DNA of 6,467 bases. It comes from Conexibacter sp. GTDB lineage: Bacteria > Actinomycetota > Thermoleophilia > Solirubrobacterales > Solirubrobacteraceae. This document shows, piece after piece, positions 4,574 to 6,467 of the stretch. Within the stretch, counting starts at the first letter, position 1; each line of letters opens with the position of its first letter. Under the pieces are notes generated by a model. It saw nothing but the letters and a program-made list of their open reading frames with translations, made no database searches and was not told the DNA's origin. Where the stretch lies: NCBI GenBank assembly GCA_025964215.1, contig JAOPZG010000637.1:1-6467 (forward strand). Reading direction: 5' to 3'. Position numbers and translations under genes: made by a program.

Positions 4574-5104
4574 TCAGCCGCCCGGCGGCGAACGCCGCCG
4601 CATCCCCCGCATGATCGCCCGCATCTGCGGGTCGCGCACCTGCTCGACCGCATCACGCCGCACCCTGCGCCCAGCCGCACGCGCTTCCTCGAACCGCGAC
4701 CAGTCGCCCGCCAGCTCGACCGCGCGCAACTGCTTCAGCGCGCCCACGTACCGGGCCACGGCGGCGTCGGCACCATCCGGTGAGCCCCACCGGCCCGGCG
4801 GGACCGGCAACTCGTACATCATCAACACCGCCTCGAGCATCACGCGCGGCTCCTCGCCACGCAGGAAGTCGATCGGTGCCGCGGGATCAACGGGCGAGGG
4901 TGGAGCGAGCCAGATCTCGGCGTTGTTGCGAGCGGCGTCGATGCTGACCGACACGCGACCGTGCTCACCGGCGTAGTCCGCCTGGAACCGCGTCTCCAGG
5001 TCCCTCGTCCGGACGTGGGCATAGCCATCCTCCTCGAGCCATGCCAGGTCGGCGACGACGAACGCGAGGAGCCGCTGCGAGATCGGGCGGGCGTCCTGAA
5101 TCAC
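4574..5104 (-). CDS. Uncharacterised 176-aa cytoplasmic protein
   Basis: I do not recognise the family. There is no signal peptide and no membrane helix. The N-terminal half (about 10-70) looks like an alpha/beta domain: a helix SQRLLAFVVADLAWLEEDGY, then strand-like RVSVSIDAARNNAEIWLAPP. Residues 78-100 (DFLRGEEPRVMLEAVLMMYE) and 111-170 are mostly helical, ending very basic (MRAIMRGMRRR). Third-position G/C is high, supporting a real gene. The start is GTG at 5104, overlapping the TGA of the upstream reading frame as GTGA, the standard translational-coupling layout; no Shine-Dalgarno is evident. This overlap implies the protein evolved as the second gene of a pair whose first member now looks damaged (5101-5399). 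Function not assigned. Confidence 0.77.
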   Translation of the reverse strand: MIQDARPISQRLLAFVVADLAWLEEDGYAHVRTRDLETRFQADYAGEHGRVSVSIDAARNNAEIWLAPPSPVDPAAPIDFLRGEEPRVMLEAVLMMYELPVPPGRWGSPDGADAAVARYVGALKQLRAVELAGDWSRFEEARAAGRRVRRDAVEQVRDPQMRAIMRGMRRRSPPGG

Positions 5105-5399
5105 GTCTGGTCGCCGGCCACGCCAGCTCGCGGAGGATCGGGGATGTCGAACTCCCTCGCGTCGTCAGCCGCCAGCACGCGGAGCTCGCGGGTGACCTGC
5201 GTCAGCTCGGCCTCCGAGGAGCCGACGCATGCTCGACCCCGAAGCGCTGCCACCGCTCCGCCGTCTCGGATCCGACGCCGTCCAGGATCCAGTTCAGAGC
5301 GCCATTGATCGCCCATCATTCCACGTGACTCACCGACAGCCGCACCTTCTTGTCACCCGCGTCGTGCTCGAGCTGCGTCTCGTGAGCTCACGGCGACAT
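5101..5399 (-). pseudogene. Broken small gene upstream of, and coupled to, the 176-aa gene
   Basis: From ATG at 5399 one frame reads MSP, TGA (5388-5390), AHETQLEHDAGDKKVRLSVSHVE, TGA (5316-5318), WAINGALNWILDGVGSETAE..., RFGVEHAS. It then loses coding character near 5215-5232, where a second frame takes over (SSEAELTQVTRELRVLAADDAREFDIPDPP...) and ends at TGA 5101-5103, overlapping the next gene's GTG. Over 5226-5315 the first frame has 26 of 30 codons ending in G/C, against 16 of 31 for the frame opened by ATG 5319, so the intact 72-aa reading from 5319 is coding-like only in its second half. The best reading is one ancestral gene of about 100 aa with two stops and one frameshift. The reconstructed protein is helical and soluble; family unknown. 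Sequencing error is the main alternative. Confidence 0.55.
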
Positions 5400-5510
5400 C
5401 ATCGCGCAGGAAGCCCGTCCGCTGCCGCGGTACGTCACGCGCTCGGACGCTTGGCCGACCCGCCCCATCGGGCAGCGGCCGATCTCTGCCGATACCCGGA
5501 GGACCACTGT

Positions 5511-6467
5511 ATGTCCGCCCCGCACGAACCCGCCGAGGTCGTCCAGAGCCGCCTCGGCGCGCTGGCGTCGGTGGCGGCCGCCGTCTCGGGGGCGCATGAG
5601 CTGGATGAGGTGCTGGAGATCGCGGCGGATCAGATCCTGACGGCGCTCGAGGTCTCGTCGGTCTCGATCAGCCGCTGGCATCTCGAGGAGGGCGTGTTGC
5701 AGACGCTCATCAACGTCGGCGAGCTCGGGCCCGGCGAGGAGCGGCTGCCGGCCTACGAGACCTATGAGATCGCGATGTTCCCGCTCGCGCACGCCGTGCT
5801 GCGCCGCGGCGAGCCGCACGTCACGAGCCTCGACGACGACAACGCCGACGAGGCCGAGCGCGAGCTCCTCAAGGAGCTCGGCAAGGTCGCCTGCGCCGCC
5901 GTCCCCATCGTCTACGAGGGCGAGACCTGGGGCGAGATCTACATCACCAACGGCGCCGGCGCGCCCGCCCTGCTGCCGTCGGACCTCGCGTTCCTCCAGG
6001 AGATCTGCGCGCAGCTCGCGCAGGCCATCGGCCGCGCCGAGCGCTTCTCGGAGCTCCTGGACGCCGCCTACCGCGACGCGCTCACGGGCATCGCGAACCG
6101 GCGCGCGTTCGACGAGCACCTCGCCGGCTCGCTCGACCCGAACTCCGGCGCCGGCGTCACCCTGCTGCTCGGCGACGTCGACGGGCTCAAGGCGATCAAC
6201 GACGCCAGCGGGCACGCGGTCGGCGACGCGACCCTGCGGCTCGTCGGCACGGTCCTGACCAGGGTCTGCGGCCCGCAGGCGCGGCCGGCGCGCGTCGGCG
6301 GCGACGAGTTCGCCGTGATCCTCGACAGCGGGAGCGTGGAAGCCGCGGACGCGCTCGTCGCCGAGATCGCCCGAGCGCTCGCAGCGGCCGGCGCGCCCGT
6401 CGGCCTCTCTTGGGGCTCCGCGCACAGCGACCCGCCCCACCGCGGCGCCGCCGAGCTGACCCGCGCC
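5511..6467 (+). CDS. GAF-GGDEF diguanylate cyclase (3' end cut by window)
   Basis: Predicted soluble enzyme making cyclic di-GMP from two GTP. The 319 visible residues hold a GAF sensor domain at about 15-175 (LDEVLEIAADQILTALEVSS..., AVPIVYEGETWGEIYI), then the GGDEF domain from about 184. Its signatures are intact: DALTGIANRR (189-198), GDVDGLKAIND (221-231, metal-binding D222 and substrate-contact N230/D231), GHAVGDATLR, and RVGGDEFAVIL with GGDEF at 263-267, so it should be active. The RxxD inhibitory site expected five residues before GGDEF is absent (GPQA there), so feedback inhibition by the usual I-site is unlikely. The ATG at 5511 has GGAGGA (5498-5503) at 7 nt. There is no membrane segment. 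The GAF ligand is unknown. The gene is divergent from the broken gene at 5101-5399; the spacer of about 110 bp shows no strong promoter. Confidence 0.96.
   Translation, partial: MSAPHEPAEVVQSRLGALASVAAAVSGAHELDEVLEIAADQILTALEVSSVSISRWHLEEGVLQTLINVGELGPGEERLPAYETYEIAMFPLAHAVLRRGEPHVTSLDDDNADEAERELLKELGKVACAAVPIVYEGETWGEIYITNGAGAPALLPSDLAFLQEICAQLAQAIGRAERFSELLDAAYRDALTGIANRRAFDEHLAGSLDPNSGAGVTLLLGDVDGLKAINDASGHAVGDATLRLVGTVLTRVCGPQARPARVGGDEFAVILDSGSVEAADALVAEIARALAAAGAPVGLSWGSAHSDPPHRGAAELTRA

Noticed and set aside
3657..4976. Plus-strand open frame of 439 codons
   Set aside because: It lies opposite the secreted protein and the 176-aa gene, is Arg/Ala-rich without domain motifs, and has no ribosome binding site.
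5316..5318. In-frame TGA read as selenocysteine or tryptophan
   Set aside because: No SECIS-like hairpin or selenoprotein motif is seen, a second TGA lies at 5388-5390, and a frameshift follows; decay or sequence error is simpler.
5388..6440. Long minus-strand open frame of 350 codons
   Set aside because: It is antisense to the GAF-GGDEF gene, whose frame has intact conserved motifs. Long antisense frames are expected in DNA this GC-rich.

Overview
The window is very GC-rich, with third codon positions almost all G or C. Its genes (NarL-type sensor kinase, PRC-barrel/YsnF stress proteins with small coiled-coil membrane proteins, GAF-GGDEF protein) and several promoters that abut start codons directly point to an actinobacterium. 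I infer the Thermoleophilia/Solirubrobacterales, but no ribosomal or marker gene is present to prove it.

Layout. (1) 1-675, minus: N-terminal part of a membrane histidine kinase, cut by the window edge. (2) 812-1045, plus: a two-helix small membrane protein, divergent from the kinase across a 136-bp spacer with a good promoter and a perfect hairpin. (3) 1079-3343: a stress-type locus. A full-length PRC-barrel + YsnF (DUF2382) protein on the minus strand is separated by a 339-bp control region from a plus-strand run of a 67-aa membrane peptide, a 116-aa membrane-anchored coiled-coil protein, and a second, shortened PRC-barrel/YsnF paralogue. A 15-bp element recurs in this locus's non-coding DNA. 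(4) 3340-3638, minus: a small gene that appears frameshifted; its stop codon overlaps the stop of the gene facing it. (5) 3705-4505, minus: a secreted, tryptophan-rich protein that resembles polysaccharide-lyase-type jelly-roll proteins. (6) 4574-5399, minus: an unrecognised 176-aa protein, translationally coupled to an upstream small gene that looks broken (two in-frame TGA codons and a frameshift). (7) 5511-6467, plus: a GAF-GGDEF diguanylate cyclase, cut by the window edge.

How it fits together. The common theme is sensing and envelope/stress response: a two-component kinase, a c-di-GMP enzyme, and a locus of PRC-barrel proteins with small membrane partners whose control region carries a general-stress-sigma-like promoter candidate. 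No mobile element, CRISPR array, tRNA or rRNA was seen. I do not see a clearly new defence or biosynthetic system. The best leads are the repeated element in the stress locus, the two small damaged genes, and the leaderless promoter pattern.
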